Of a DNA stretch of 64,000 nt, positions 44,537 to 52,578 are shown piece by piece. Every line of letters starts with the position of its first letter. Position 1 is the stretch's first letter. Under the pieces are notes generated by a model. That model ran no database searches and was not told the origin of the DNA. It saw only the letters and a program-made list of their open reading frames with translations. The stretch lies in NCBI RefSeq assembly GCF_001442615.1, contig NZ_LMXN01000015.1:96886-160885 (forward strand). Reading direction: 5' to 3'. The translations under genes and the position numbers were made by a program. The DNA comes from Algoriphagus resistens. Lineage in GTDB: Bacteria > Bacteroidota > Bacteroidia > Cytophagales > Cyclobacteriaceae.

Positions 44537-44959
44537 ATGGATCCTATACTGAAGAAAATGACATGGAAAGAAGGAATGAACATCCAAATCTGGAATGCTC
44601 CTTCTGAATTAAATGAATTGGTTACTTCTTGGGAGAAGGACGGGCTTATCCATTCTGAATCCAAGCCTGATTTTATGCTGGCATTTGTTCAGACTCAAGA
44701 TGAGATAAAAAAATACTTTTCAGAAATGCAAAACTTAGCTCCCGAAGATCAACAAATCTGGCTTGCTTATCCCAAAGGAACTTCCAGACGATACAAAGCA
44801 CAAATCAACCGGGATTCAGGCTGGAGCTATCTGGGGCAATTTGACTATGAGGCTGTACGTCAGATTGCAATCAATGAAGATTGGTCTGCACTTCGCTTTC
44901 GAAAGACCAATCGTATCAAAAAAATGACACGAAACTTCAGCGTAAAAGATCAAAAGTGA
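44537..44959 (+). CDS. DUF3052-like small protein
   Basis: 140 residues from the ATG at 44537; a start at 44462 would add a hydrophobic stretch that looks spurious. The core DQQIWLAYPKGTSRRYKAQIN, DWSALRFRKTNRIKK fits small DUF3052/YdeI-related proteins. No catalytic residues recognised. Function unknown. It stands alone. Confidence 0.7.
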   Translation: MDPILKKMTWKEGMNIQIWNAPSELNELVTSWEKDGLIHSESKPDFMLAFVQTQDEIKKYFSEMQNLAPEDQQIWLAYPKGTSRRYKAQINRDSGWSYLGQFDYEAVRQIAINEDWSALRFRKTNRIKKMTRNFSVKDQK

Positions 44960-45288
44960 ATTGACAGTGATGGTTAAAAGATCATAACCCCTGCTTGTCC
45001 ATTAGGCAGCGTAGGAAATGGTCTTTCTAGAGTTTGCCAAACCCTATTTTAGTGTCACCACTATAGCGTCATAAAAGTGGATAAATATAAAGTAGGATCA
45101 TCCCCTGTTCCGATTCAAACGTCTAATATGAATAATAAATCAAAAAAATTAAGTCACTGATTTAGAAGACCAAAACTAGTAGTAGCACAAAAACATGGAG
45201 TTTTTCATGTTTGTAGTTTGGAATAAATGGAATAGCCTCCTACATTTGCATCACCAATTCGGAACAAGCGCCGAATACAATACAAAAT
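44960..45288. other. Intergenic region holding the tRNA-Asn promoter
   Basis: 329 bases with no gene. It carries the promoter of tRNA-Asn near its right end and a short inverted repeat (AACATG ... CATGTT, 45192-45211). Otherwise I see nothing in it. Confidence 0.6.
45217..45248 (+). promoter_or_regulatory. Bacteroidota-type promoter of tRNA-Asn
   Basis: TTTG (45217-45220) and TACATTTG (45241-45248) are separated by 20 bases, matching the -33 TTTG and -7 TAnnTTTG boxes of Bacteroidota. The tRNA starts 41 bases after the -7 box, so a short leader is likely. Confidence 0.85.
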
Positions 45289-45362
45289 TCCTTCTTAGCT
45301 CAGCTGGTTAGAGCATCTGACTGTTAATCAGAGGGTCCTTGGTTCGAGCCCAAGAGAAGGAG
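45289..45362 (+). tRNA. tRNA-Asn (GTT)
   Basis: A 74-base cloverleaf: acceptor TCCTTCT paired with AGAAGGA, D stem GCTC/GAGC, anticodon stem TCTGA/TCAGA around CTGTTAA with anticodon GTT, T stem CTTGG/CCAAG around TTCGAGC, and a discriminator G. The CCA is not encoded. It sits at the boundary between ordinary genes and the island-like region, a common integration site. Confidence 0.97.
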
Positions 45363-45371
45363 CTGAAAATC

Positions 45372-45407
45372 AACCACTTACGATTGAAAATTGTAAGTGG
45401 TTTTTTT
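45372..45407 (+). terminator. Terminator after tRNA-Asn
   Basis: AACCACTTAC (45372-45381) pairs with GTAAGTGGTT (45393-45402) over an 11-base loop, followed by T residues to 45407. Confidence 0.9.
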
Positions 45408-45496
45408 ATTTGCAAAATGTTAAAAACACGGATTGAAAGACCAACTTTTCACATATCATATATCTAAAAATCAATAGATTAACTTAAAAGAAACAA

Positions 45497-45831
45497 TTAA
45501 GGCTTCTTGAATTTTCGGTCTTGAAATTTTCTTTTGGGATTGAACCTAATTCCTTCTACTAATCTGCCTTTATTTCCAGTCTCTATCCAATCGACAATTT
45601 CCTTTTTGAAAAAGTAAAGTTTGCCAGCCTTTTTATGGAATGGGATCTGTTTTTTGGACACATAGCTATAAATGTTTGTCTTTTCAGCTCCAGCAATTCG
45701 CAAATCCTACTTAATGTCAATACTTCTTCATAGGTCCCTTTTGAAAAACTAGCTTCTTGGATCGATTTTAAAACCAGTTTATTCTGCTCAATCAATTGAG
45801 AAATAGCGTCAGGCAAGTCTTCAAATTTCAA
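45497..45831 (-). pseudogene. Helix-turn-helix/excisionase-like gene with a frameshift
   Basis: Reading begins MKFEDLPDAISQLIEQNKLVLKSI in one frame (from 45831) and the helix-turn-helix part continues in the -1 frame as TNIYSYVSKKQIPFHKKAGKLYFFKKEIVDW near the position of the AAAAG run around 45680. Together they match the small DNA-binding excisionase-like proteins of Bacteroidota mobile elements. A single-base shift breaks the gene; the run GAAAAG is not a classical slippery site. Likely nonfunctional, or a sequencing error. Confidence 0.75.
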
Positions 45832-45988
45832 TTCTATGGATAAGATAGATTTAATTTATATCTGAGAAGTGGTTGTATTTAAGAGAATAACTCTTCTGTT
45901 AAATTTAAGCCGGCACTTAAAAAAATAATCACACTGATATCCGAAGTCTGAACCACTTTAGGTCGAATAAAAAAGGGGATTTCCACTT

Positions 45989-46459
45989 TTAAAGCTCCCC
46001 TTCATCTGCAAAGGAATAATAACCTTCAGTTGTAATAATAACATGATCTAGAACAGGTAGATCCAAAGCCTTACCAATTTTCACCAGATTAGCTGTCAAT
46101 CGTTTATCCTGTTCTGATGGAAGTAGATTCCCACTCAGATGGTTATGTGAAATTATTATCGACTGTGCGGCTCCCTTTAGCGCTGCTCCAAAAACCAGTT
46201 TGGCATCAACCACTGTACCGGCAGTTCCACCCTTTGAAATCGTACATATTCCCAGCACCCGGTTTGCCCTATTCAGTAAAATCACCTGAAAGTGTTCTGA
46301 CAGTTCCAGTGAATCCTTATCCCAAAAACTATACAATACTTCATATACCTGTCTGGAACATCCTACTTTTGGGCGTTGGGATGATTTTACTTTTGGGGCA
46401 TAACCCAGTGTAATTTCTGCTACTTGATTGAGATTGGTTCCTTGATTTAAAGCTTCCAT
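45989..46459 (-). CDS. radC: RadC-type JAB/MPN domain protein
   Basis: 156 residues. The metal-site core is HNHLSGNLLPSEQD at 105-118, where the usual proline of HNHPSG is leucine at 108. Domain core SEHFQVILLNRANRVLG and LDLPVLDHVIITTEGYYSFADEG are family-typical. RadC-like proteins are common cargo of Bacteroidota integrative elements; the historical repair role is doubtful. It lies 627 bases from tRNA-Asn, supporting an island boundary. A second C-terminal fragment is at 60082-60178. Confidence 0.9.
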   Translation of the reverse strand: MEALNQGTNLNQVAEITLGYAPKVKSSQRPKVGCSRQVYEVLYSFWDKDSLELSEHFQVILLNRANRVLGICTISKGGTAGTVVDAKLVFGAALKGAAQSIIISHNHLSGNLLPSEQDKRLTANLVKIGKALDLPVLDHVIITTEGYYSFADEGEL

Positions 46460-46999
46460 GATAACTACGTTTAAGTTTGAAATTATTTAGGATGCCGTAA
46501 TCAGGTGCTACGGGAGCGAGGATGCAGGAAACGGAATAAACCAGCAAAGGCAAGCGCGTGGGCTTTAAGCCGTAAGCTCTTGCCCCCTGTGACGGGATCA
46601 GGCTAATTTGGCGGAGGAAGGAATGGAAAAAAAATAGTCCTATTATTGGACTACCAGAAATTTCTAACTAAAAGACTGAATGATCGAATTGTATAAATTC
46701 CATTTGCAACACCTAAAACTAATGTTCCAAGGGCTAAAGGATAATGCAATGCCCATTTATAGCAATTTGCCATCAATTGCAAAAAACGATGAAGTTGGCC
46801 CCCGGCTGTCGATTTAAACTGATCCCATGCTGGTGATGCAAATTGGCTCCAAGCAGCTCAGTAAACTGACGGGTGTCTTTGTTTTCCGTTATCTGGGATT
46901 TTTAATTTCATTCCAGATACAAATTTCAGGATATTCCAGCAGGGTCAGTTTATTGAAAAGTCCTATTTCACTTTATTGAGAGGTCCAGAAAAACACGAG
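46460..46999. other. Gene-poor stretch upstream of RadC
   Basis: 540 bases. The left part holds a GC-rich motif shared with two places near 60.2 and 60.6 kb. The remainder has broken reading frames in all directions; one open stretch on the minus strand has LALGTLVLGVANGIYT-like sequence but no start or known homology. I see no functional gene. Confidence 0.45.
46533..46587. repeat. GC-rich island motif, copy 1 of 3
   Basis: The order GGAATAAA ... AGCGC ... GGCTTT ... CCCC recurs at 46533-46587, 60235-60271 and 60648-60701 with different spacers. All three copies sit beside RadC sequences in the island. Possible remnant of a mobile-element regulatory segment. Confidence 0.5.
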
Positions 47000-47101
47000 C
47001 TACGGATTTGCTAATCTCTGTGTCGGTACGGCTTTTGCCACCAAGAAACTGGCAAGCGGTTTACCTATCTGGCCCAAAGAACCTGTTAAAACAATTTGCA
47101 T
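47000..47101 (-). pseudogene. N-terminal stub of an NmrA-like NAD(P)-binding oxidoreductase
   Basis: From the ATG at 47101 the reading MQIVLTGSLGQIGKPLASF is the Rossmann GxxGxxG opening of NmrA-like or extended SDR proteins, but the frame stops at 47000 after 33 codons and no continuation is seen. It is a remnant. A 21-bp direct-repeat site of the LytTR type lies 59-88 bases upstream. Confidence 0.7.
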
Positions 47102-47159
47102 CTGCTTATGATTTGATGTTTCTATATTTCAAAAGCGTTTTGATTTGAAAAATCAGAAA

Positions 47160-47189
47160 TACTCCAAAACACAGGAGTTGTAGCCAAAT
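47160..47189 (-). promoter_or_regulatory. 21-bp direct-repeat site A upstream of the oxidoreductase stub
   Basis: TACTCCAAA (47160-47168) and TAGCCAAAT (47181-47189) begin exactly 21 bases apart, the weakest of five such pairs. On the minus strand it reads toward the stub at 47101. Other pairs are at 48513, 57583, 57795 and 58012. Confidence 0.45.
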
Positions 47190-47252
47190 CTGGGTTACTT
47201 TCCTGGAAGTACAAATTGCTTTAGTGGAAATAAAACAAACTGTTTTATCATG

Positions 47253-47459
47253 TCAATTGAAAACGTACGTCTGTAATAAATACCCGCCAATCAGACCGAT
47301 AGGGATTCCGATAATAGCATTGATCAATGCGGCCCGGGATTTCTTTGGAAATTCGGTTCTATATCTATAACTCAGATAAAACCCTACTGGAGGTAATGCA
47401 TTGGAAAGTATGGTAAGACCAATGGACAATTTGTCTTTTGGGGTGATTTGCCTGTTCAT
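47253..47459 (-). CDS. Small membrane protein
   Basis: 68 residues. A hydrophobic segment (about 15-30) is followed by YRYRTEFPKKSRAALINAIIG and a second segment (about 47-63). No family recognised. The predicted length and charge are consistent with a real inner membrane protein, but no partner is evident. Confidence 0.5.
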   Translation of the reverse strand: MNRQITPKDKLSIGLTILSNALPPVGFYLSYRYRTEFPKKSRAALINAIIGIPIGLIGGYLLQTYVFN

Positions 47460-47535
47460 TTACTTGGGATGGTTTAATAAACTCCTTGAATGAGCATGTA
47501 ATTGGGAATTTGATGAGCGATGGAAACATCCAACT

Positions 47536-48462
47536 CTAAAAGTCAACTTTTGCCAACTTTTTAGATACTTCCCATAGTTTTAAAGATACTTTTAAGTCGC
47601 TTGCCTGGGTCGGGATTTTGGCGATAGCAGGAAATCCCCTGGTTTCCTGAATTTTGTCGGGACCATAATACAAGCCCCCTTTTGCCTCTGGAGAGGTAGC
47701 AGCGTATAACGTCGGCAACGCTCCCTGGGAAGAGGGTTGGAACAAAAAAGGAAAAAAGGTTCTCATGATGCCTGGCCCGCTCCACCGTCCTGCACCGGTG
47801 ATCAGCAGATTGGTACGGGAGACACCCGGATGGGCAGCTATACTGGTAATGCCCCAACCGTATTTTTCACTCTGTCGCTGAAGCTCCAAAGCAAACATCA
47901 AATTGGCGAGTTTTGCCTGACCATAAGCCTTACTTGGGACATAGGAGGCCTCGGACTGTAAGTCATCAAAATTAATTTGCCCTGCGCGATTTGCAATACT
48001 TGATACTGTCACAACACGGGCATCAGGTGATTTACGCAATAAAGGAAGTAGCTGGGCGGTCAAAGCAAAATGGCCGATATGGTTTGTACCAAACTGCAAC
48101 TCAAAACCATCAGCGGTTTCGAGTCGTTTTGGCGGGGTCATCACGCCAGCGTTATTGATCAGTAGGTCAATGGCTTGGCCTTTTGCAATCATATTTGTCG
48201 CAAAGGCTTTGATGGAAGACAGGTCTGCCAGGTCTATTTTTTCAAAACTCACTTTAGCCTTGGGGTTAATCTGATGTATCCTGACAATTGACTCGGCCCC
48301 TTTCTGAGGGTTACGCCCCATCATGATCACATTCCAGCCTGCTGCTGATAACGCCAGTACATCTTCATACCCAATACCTTCTGTACTACCTGTAATTACA
48401 GCCAACCCCCAGTTTCTTTGGGGAATATGATTTGCTGTCCACTTTTTGATTTCGTTTTGCAT
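47536..48462 (-). CDS. SDR family oxidoreductase (retinol dehydrogenase-like)
   Basis: 308 residues from the ATG at 48462; an upstream ATG at 48540 would include the operator. The dinucleotide-binding TGSTEGIG, the NNAGVM motif, the serine in VSSIAN and the tyrosine-lysine pair of SYVPSKAYGQAKL are all present, as in the SDR group related to retinol dehydrogenases. It reduces or oxidises a small molecule with NAD(P). Just upstream lie a perfect 16-bp inverted repeat and a 21-bp direct-repeat site, 51 bases before the ATG, suggesting LytTR control. Confidence 0.9.
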   Translation of the reverse strand: MQNEIKKWTANHIPQRNWGLAVITGSTEGIGYEDVLALSAAGWNVIMMGRNPQKGAESIVRIHQINPKAKVSFEKIDLADLSSIKAFATNMIAKGQAIDLLINNAGVMTPPKRLETADGFELQFGTNHIGHFALTAQLLPLLRKSPDARVVTVSSIANRAGQINFDDLQSEASYVPSKAYGQAKLANLMFALELQRQSEKYGWGITSIAAHPGVSRTNLLITGAGRWSGPGIMRTFFPFLFQPSSQGALPTLYAATSPEAKGGLYYGPDKIQETRGFPAIAKIPTQASDLKVSLKLWEVSKKLAKVDF

Positions 48463-48471
48463 TTTTTCTGT

Positions 48472-48506
48472 TTTTTTATATGCAAAGTTGCTTTGCATAT
48501 AAAAAA
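48472..48506 (-). promoter_or_regulatory. Perfect 16-bp inverted repeat before the SDR gene
   Basis: TTTTTTATATGCAAAG (48472-48487) and CTTTGCATATAAAAAA (48491-48506) are perfect arms around TTG. They sit 10-44 bases before the SDR start, where a promoter or operator would be, and CAAAGTTGC is shared with the region before the TonB receptor. Could also form an mRNA hairpin. Confidence 0.65.
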
Positions 48507-48512
48507 CAGATG

Positions 48513-48542
48513 TAGCCAAAACGCCTTTCGTTGTAGTCAAAA
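48513..48542 (-). promoter_or_regulatory. 21-bp direct-repeat site B upstream of the SDR gene
   Basis: TAGCCAAAA (48513-48521) and TAGTCAAAA (48534-48542) start 21 bases apart and share the central GCCTTT and GTTG with site C. In the gene's direction it reads TTTTGACTA ... TTTTGGCTA. It ends 51 bases before the SDR start codon, almost the same distance as site C before the receptor gene (49 bases). Confidence 0.7.
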
Positions 48543-48726
48543 AATGTTTTGATTATGAGAGCTGCGATAAACTTTAGAAAAGTGGCCAGGATTAGGATAA
48601 ATTCTCCCTGTTTGGTTTTATTTGGCACTTAATCCTGCGAGGTTCTAAGTCAATAACAATTCCGCTCACTGAATGGGGGAATGCTAAAAAAACGGTTTCT
48701 ATTTTATCATTATCAATAGATCATAG

Positions 48727-49776
48727 TCAAAAGCCAATCCTTTTACCAATGTTCATCCAAAGAATTTGAGACAACTCTTCCCGGTGCTCTTCCCTTAAAA
48801 TCTGTTCAGGATAGAAGATAGGTTCATCACTGAGGTCAAACGTGCCATAGTGCATGGGAATCCATTGTCTTGCCTTTAAATCTTTAACCGCTTTAATCGC
48901 ATCTGAAGGGCCCGTATGTGCAGGTTTCATAAACCATTGTGGTTCATAGGCTCCAATCCCTATCATGGCAATGTCTATATCATAGTCGTTGCCAATGTCC
49001 GTGAAATGCTTTCCATACCCGCTATCACTGCCATAATAAATTGTTTTGTTGGAAACATTATCCTGAATCATAAAAGAGCCCCAAAGGTGAATATTGGTAT
49101 CTGAAAGCCATCTCCTTGACCAGTGTTGGGTAGGTATAAAGTCAATAGATAGGGAACTGGAGGTATTGAATTGTTGATACCAACCTGCTTCCTGAATTTG
49201 GTTATTCACTCCCCATCTCTTCAGGATTTTCCCAATTTCTAAACCTGTGAGTATCACTGCGTCAGGATTAAGTCTCGCAAGTTGCTTAACGCTGCTTTTA
49301 TCCAGGTGGTCCCGGTGGTTATGCGAAAGCAACAAATAATCTACATTATTCAATTCCGGTAGATTGAAAGGGACTTTGGTATAACGTTTTAATAGCTTGT
49401 TTGAGCTAACCACCGGATCAATTAACAGTCGTTCACCGTTGATATCCACTATAAATGAGGCATGGCCAAGTGGAATAATGGCATTACTGCTTTTATCCGC
49501 AATATTTTCTATAAACTGAAAACCCAGCGGTGATCGTTGGTCTTTTTTTAGCGCGCTGAGTGGCTTGTCGCCCCGCATCCAACGCAGGGCTTCTCCAAAA
49601 CTTTTGATATCATCCCCATATATATTTGTATATAAACCACTGGCGGTTAACTCATTTCCGGTCCAGTCTGCTTTTACAAATTTTAAATCGCTGTTGTACT
49701 TCTTTAACCCCATAAGATATTTCAAACACAGTAAGATTAGTATAATTAATCCAAATTGATAGAAGTGGATCTTCAT
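48727..49776 (-). CDS. Metallo-beta-lactamase fold hydrolase (UlaG/NAPE-PLD-like)
   Basis: 349 residues. The metal motif SHNHRDHLDK and the preceding HASFIVDINGERLLIDP strand pair are typical of this fold in the UlaG and NAPE-PLD-like group. An N-terminal hydrophobic segment (about 5-25) suggests membrane attachment or export. Hydrolytic substrate unknown. The gene follows 3 bases after the stop of an SDR stub. Confidence 0.85.
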   Translation of the reverse strand: MKIHFYQFGLIILILLCLKYLMGLKKYNSDLKFVKADWTGNELTASGLYTNIYGDDIKSFGEALRWMRGDKPLSALKKDQRSPLGFQFIENIADKSSNAIIPLGHASFIVDINGERLLIDPVVSSNKLLKRYTKVPFNLPELNNVDYLLLSHNHRDHLDKSSVKQLARLNPDAVILTGLEIGKILKRWGVNNQIQEAGWYQQFNTSSSLSIDFIPTQHWSRRWLSDTNIHLWGSFMIQDNVSNKTIYYGSDSGYGKHFTDIGNDYDIDIAMIGIGAYEPQWFMKPAHTGPSDAIKAVKDLKARQWIPMHYGTFDLSDEPIFYPEQILREEHREELSQILWMNIGKRIGF

Positions 49777-49779
49777 TTA

Positions 49780-49911
49780 TCAGATTACGTGAAACCAGAT
49801 ACTTGAAAAGTCAGGTTCAGCTAGGCCAATTGCAACTTCGTCACCTATTCCCTGATCGAATCCTATCACCAGTGCCACTCTCTTGGTACTTGATGATTCC
49901 TTTGCTTGCAT
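49780..49911 (-). pseudogene. N-terminal stub of an SDR oxidoreductase
   Basis: From the ATG at 49911 the reading KRVALVIGFDQGIGDEVAIG is a degenerate SDR nucleotide-binding opening (normally TGxxxGIG), then the frame ends at 49780 after 43 residues. The catalytic part is missing, so this is a fragment. Its first bases lie inside a perfect inverted repeat. Confidence 0.65.
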
Positions 49912-49944
49912 AATTTTAAAAATTTAAAATTATGCAAGCAAAGG
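49899..49944. repeat. Perfect 22-bp inverted repeat
   Basis: Arms 49899-49920 and 49923-49944 are perfect complements separated by AA. The right arm repeats the start of the SDR stub in the opposite direction, so it may be an inverted duplication. It lies between the stub and the aldo/keto reductase pseudogene. Confidence 0.8.
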
Positions 49945-49954
49945 TTCACTACTG

Positions 49955-50927
49955 CTATTTCCCGATTCTATTTTGAACCTCTTTTGGATAGCGGTCTCCC
50001 ACAATTTTTATTTTCTCCAATGCCGTATTTATCGTAACCAGCTCATCAGTTGACAGAGAAACTTCTGCACCGTCAATATTTTCCTGCAAACGTTGTAGTT
50101 TAGAAGTTCCCGGAATAGGAACAATGAACGGTTTTTGGGCCAAGAGCCAAGCCAATGCAATTTGGGCCGGAGTTACGTTTTTGTCTTTGGCAACAGACAC
50201 TACCAGGTCAACTAACCCCTGATTGGTTTTTATGTTTTCTTTGTCAAACCGGGGAGACATAGTTCTGGCATCCTTCTCTTCGAATTTTGGTGTCAGCCGT
50301 TATTTCTCCCGTTAAAAAGCCCTTGCCCAATGGGCTAAAAGCCACAAAGCCGATGTCTAGCTCTTCCAATGTGGCAATGATTTCTTTTTCGGGTTCTCTG
50401 TAAAACATGGAATATTCGCTCTGCACAGCTGTGATAGGCAATACCCCATGAGCTTTGCGAATAGCTATTGAATCTGGTTCAGAAAGGCCGAAATGTATAA
50501 CTTTCCCTTCCTGTATCAAATCTTTCACCTTGCCTGCCACGTCTTCAATAGGCACATCCGGGTCCATTCTGTGTTGATAAAACAAATCGATACAATCTGT
50601 TTTCAACCGTTTTAGAGATGCTTCTGCCGAGGCTCTTATAATTTCAGGACTACTGTCAATTTTGAATTCAAGGGCACCTGCTTTAAACCCAAATTTTGTG
50701 GCAATTTTTACTTTATCGCCAAACGGAGCAAGCGCTTCCCCAACCAACAGTTCATTGTCTCCGTATCGTTGTGCCGTATCAAAAAAGGTAATTCCTTTTT
50801 CGTATGCTGATCGGATTAATTTAACCGACTCTCTTTTTTCAGGTGCTCCAGGAAAACTCAATCCCATACACCCATAACCCAATGCAGACACTTCTAATCC
50901 TCTGGTTCCTAATTTTCGTGATTCCAT
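49955..50927 (-). pseudogene. Aldo/keto reductase gene with a one-base frameshift
   Basis: The N-terminal part (from 50927, MESRKLGTRGLEVSALGYGCMGLS, LVGEALAPFGDKVKIATKFG) and the C-terminal part (49955-50260, VTPAQIALAWLLAQKPFIVPIPGTSK) belong to one 323-residue aldo/keto reductase. An extra A in the AAAA run around 50285-50290 shifts the frame. Without it the frame runs on as TKFEEKDARTMSPRFDKEN. Otherwise the gene is complete, so the mutation looks recent or is a sequencing error. Confidence 0.85.
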
Positions 50928-50981
50928 TTTAATTGTTTAAGTGATGAATGAAACAAAGTTTGCCCATCAAAAAATGGAATC

Positions 50982-50999
50982 TTTTGCCTTAAGGCAAAA
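50982..50999. promoter_or_regulatory. Perfect 18-bp palindrome before the aldo/keto reductase gene
   Basis: TTTTGCCTTAAGGCAAAA is fully symmetric and lies 55 bases before the reductase start and directly after the Crp/Fnr-like gene stop. A similar but imperfect site is at 51608-51625. Crp/Fnr-type sites have this kind of symmetry, so both may be bound by the neighbouring regulator. Confidence 0.65.
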
Positions 51000-51005
51000 A
51001 GCACA

Positions 51006-51575
51006 CTAGGGGATATTTTTTCTGATTCTGCTTAAGGTACTCTGCGTAATCCCCAAATAGGAAGCGATGTAAGACAGGGGAATCCGGTTGGTTAAGTTGG
51101 GGAATTTTTCAATAAACTCCTTATAACGTGTGGTAGCATCCTGCGAAACCAATTCGCTTCTTCTTTCAATTTTTTCGCTGTGATGTTTGGCGATTATGCG
51201 TTGAATAATTTTATCCCATCCTATACTAGTGTCGCAGATATCTTTCCAATCCCGTCTGGAAAAAACAACAAGTTTACAGTCAGAAATGGCTGACAGATAT
51301 TCGGAAGGGATATAGACTTCATCAATCGTATTGCCTGATAAAATCAAGTGGTTTTCGTCAATAAAATAGCGGGTAATTTCTTCGCCTTTATTGTTGTAAT
51401 AATAAACACGAATGACACCATCTATGAGAAATCCAACATGCTTAACTGTTTTACCTGCTTCCCATTAATATTCATCCTTGGTAAGCTCTAAAAGGGCAGC
51501 TTTGCTGGCTATAAGGTCAATTTGATGCTTGTTCAGATTCCCAAACTTTAAAACGTAAGCTATAAATTTTTCCAT
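51006..51575 (-). pseudogene. Crp/Fnr family regulator gene with an in-frame nonsense codon
   Basis: One frame runs from the ATG at 51575 to a stop at 51006 (189 codons), interrupted by TAA at 51465-51467. The parts read MEKFIAYVLKFGNLNKHQ (N-terminal cyclic-nucleotide-like fold) and SYIASYLGITQSTLSRIRKN (C-terminal helix-turn-helix). The frame is otherwise conserved, so a single base change or a sequencing error explains the break. Confidence 0.85.
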
Positions 51576-51607
51576 TTTTTAAAGTTAGAAACCGTTGCTG
51601 TATAGGC

Positions 51608-51625
51608 ATTTGCCTTTTGGTAAAA
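51608..51625. promoter_or_regulatory. Imperfect 18-bp palindrome before the Crp/Fnr-like gene
   Basis: ATTTGCCTTTTGGTAAAA lies 33 bases before the Crp/Fnr-like start and matches the perfect palindrome at 50982-50999 at most positions (TTTGCCTT and AAAA). This suggests self-regulation by the same protein, as is common in this family. Confidence 0.6.
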
Positions 51626-51644
51626 AGTGACGCATCGTACTGTT

Positions 51645-52556
51645 TCAATTAAACGACTGCCTGAACTCCAAAGGCGAAAGTGCGGTCTTGTTTTTAAACA
51701 GTTTATTAAAGGACTGCGGATATTCAAAGCCTAACAGATAAGCAACTTCACTGACCGAAAGTTGGGTTGTTGTCAAAATATCTTTGGCCTTTTCTATTAA
51801 TTTATCGTGTATTAGCTGTTGTGCTGTTTGCCCTGTCAACTGTTTCAGGCAATCGCTCAGGTACTTGCACGACATATTTAATTGAGATGCCAAATATGCA
51901 GGAGTTGGCAATTCTTGTTCCCCGGTATCGCTGAAGCAGGCGTTCAATAAATTTTCTACCCGGTTTAATAACTCACTGCTTTGGTATTGTCGGGTAACAA
52001 ACTGCCTGTTGTAATAGCGGTTGAAATGGGTAAACAACAAATCCAGTGCAGAAATAATTACCTCCTGACTAAATCGGTCTATGGGCAACAAATATTCCTT
52101 TTCAATTTGCCCAATAATAATTTCTATGGATTGTAGCTCATCTTCCGAAAGGATCAAAGCTTCATTGACATCGTAATCAAAAAAGCCAAAGCTTTTCATT
52201 TTCCGGCTTAACGGATAAGTTCTCAAAAAGTCAGGATGTATGCTTAGGACCCAACCTACTTTTGCAAACGCAAAATCGGTATCCACAATGCTCACTTGCT
52301 TTGGTGCAAAACAAGAAATAATGCCTTCATCAAAATCAAATGGGGTTTGCCCATATTGCATTTTACATGGACATTCTTTCTTTAGGGCGATTTGGTAAAA
52401 ATCACTGATCAATTTGGTGCGATGGGTAAGTTCCGGTTGCGGAAAATTCTCAAAACGAAGAATGCTGAACAGTGGATGCTTCGGTTTGGAAACACCGATA
52501 ACGTTATGCATATCAGGAATGCTTTTGAGATGAATGGTTGAAGTAGTTAAATCCAC
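51645..52556 (-). CDS. AraC family transcriptional regulator (first paralogue)
   Basis: 303 residues. The C-terminal pair of helix-turn-helix motifs reads LASQLNMSCKYLSDCLKQLTGQ and VSEVAYLLGFEYPQSFNKLFKNKT. The N-terminal sensing domain begins with LKSIPDMHNVIGVSKPKHPLF. It shares this whole layout and its last 10 residues with the regulator at 53680-54588. An SDR gene lies 22 bases upstream in the same direction. Confidence 0.93.
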   Translation of the reverse strand: MDLTTSTIHLKSIPDMHNVIGVSKPKHPLFSILRFENFPQPELTHRTKLISDFYQIALKKECPCKMQYGQTPFDFDEGIISCFAPKQVSIVDTDFAFAKVGWVLSIHPDFLRTYPLSRKMKSFGFFDYDVNEALILSEDELQSIEIIIGQIEKEYLLPIDRFSQEVIISALDLLFTHFNRYYNRQFVTRQYQSSELLNRVENLLNACFSDTGEQELPTPAYLASQLNMSCKYLSDCLKQLTGQTAQQLIHDKLIEKAKDILTTTQLSVSEVAYLLGFEYPQSFNKLFKNKTALSPLEFRQSFN

Positions 52557-52578
52557 TTTTCTATAGTTATAAGTTTTG

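Noticed and set aside
48463..48540. Upstream start for the SDR gene
   Set aside because: It would translate through the inverted repeat and the direct-repeat site; the ATG at 48462 precedes the true domain start.
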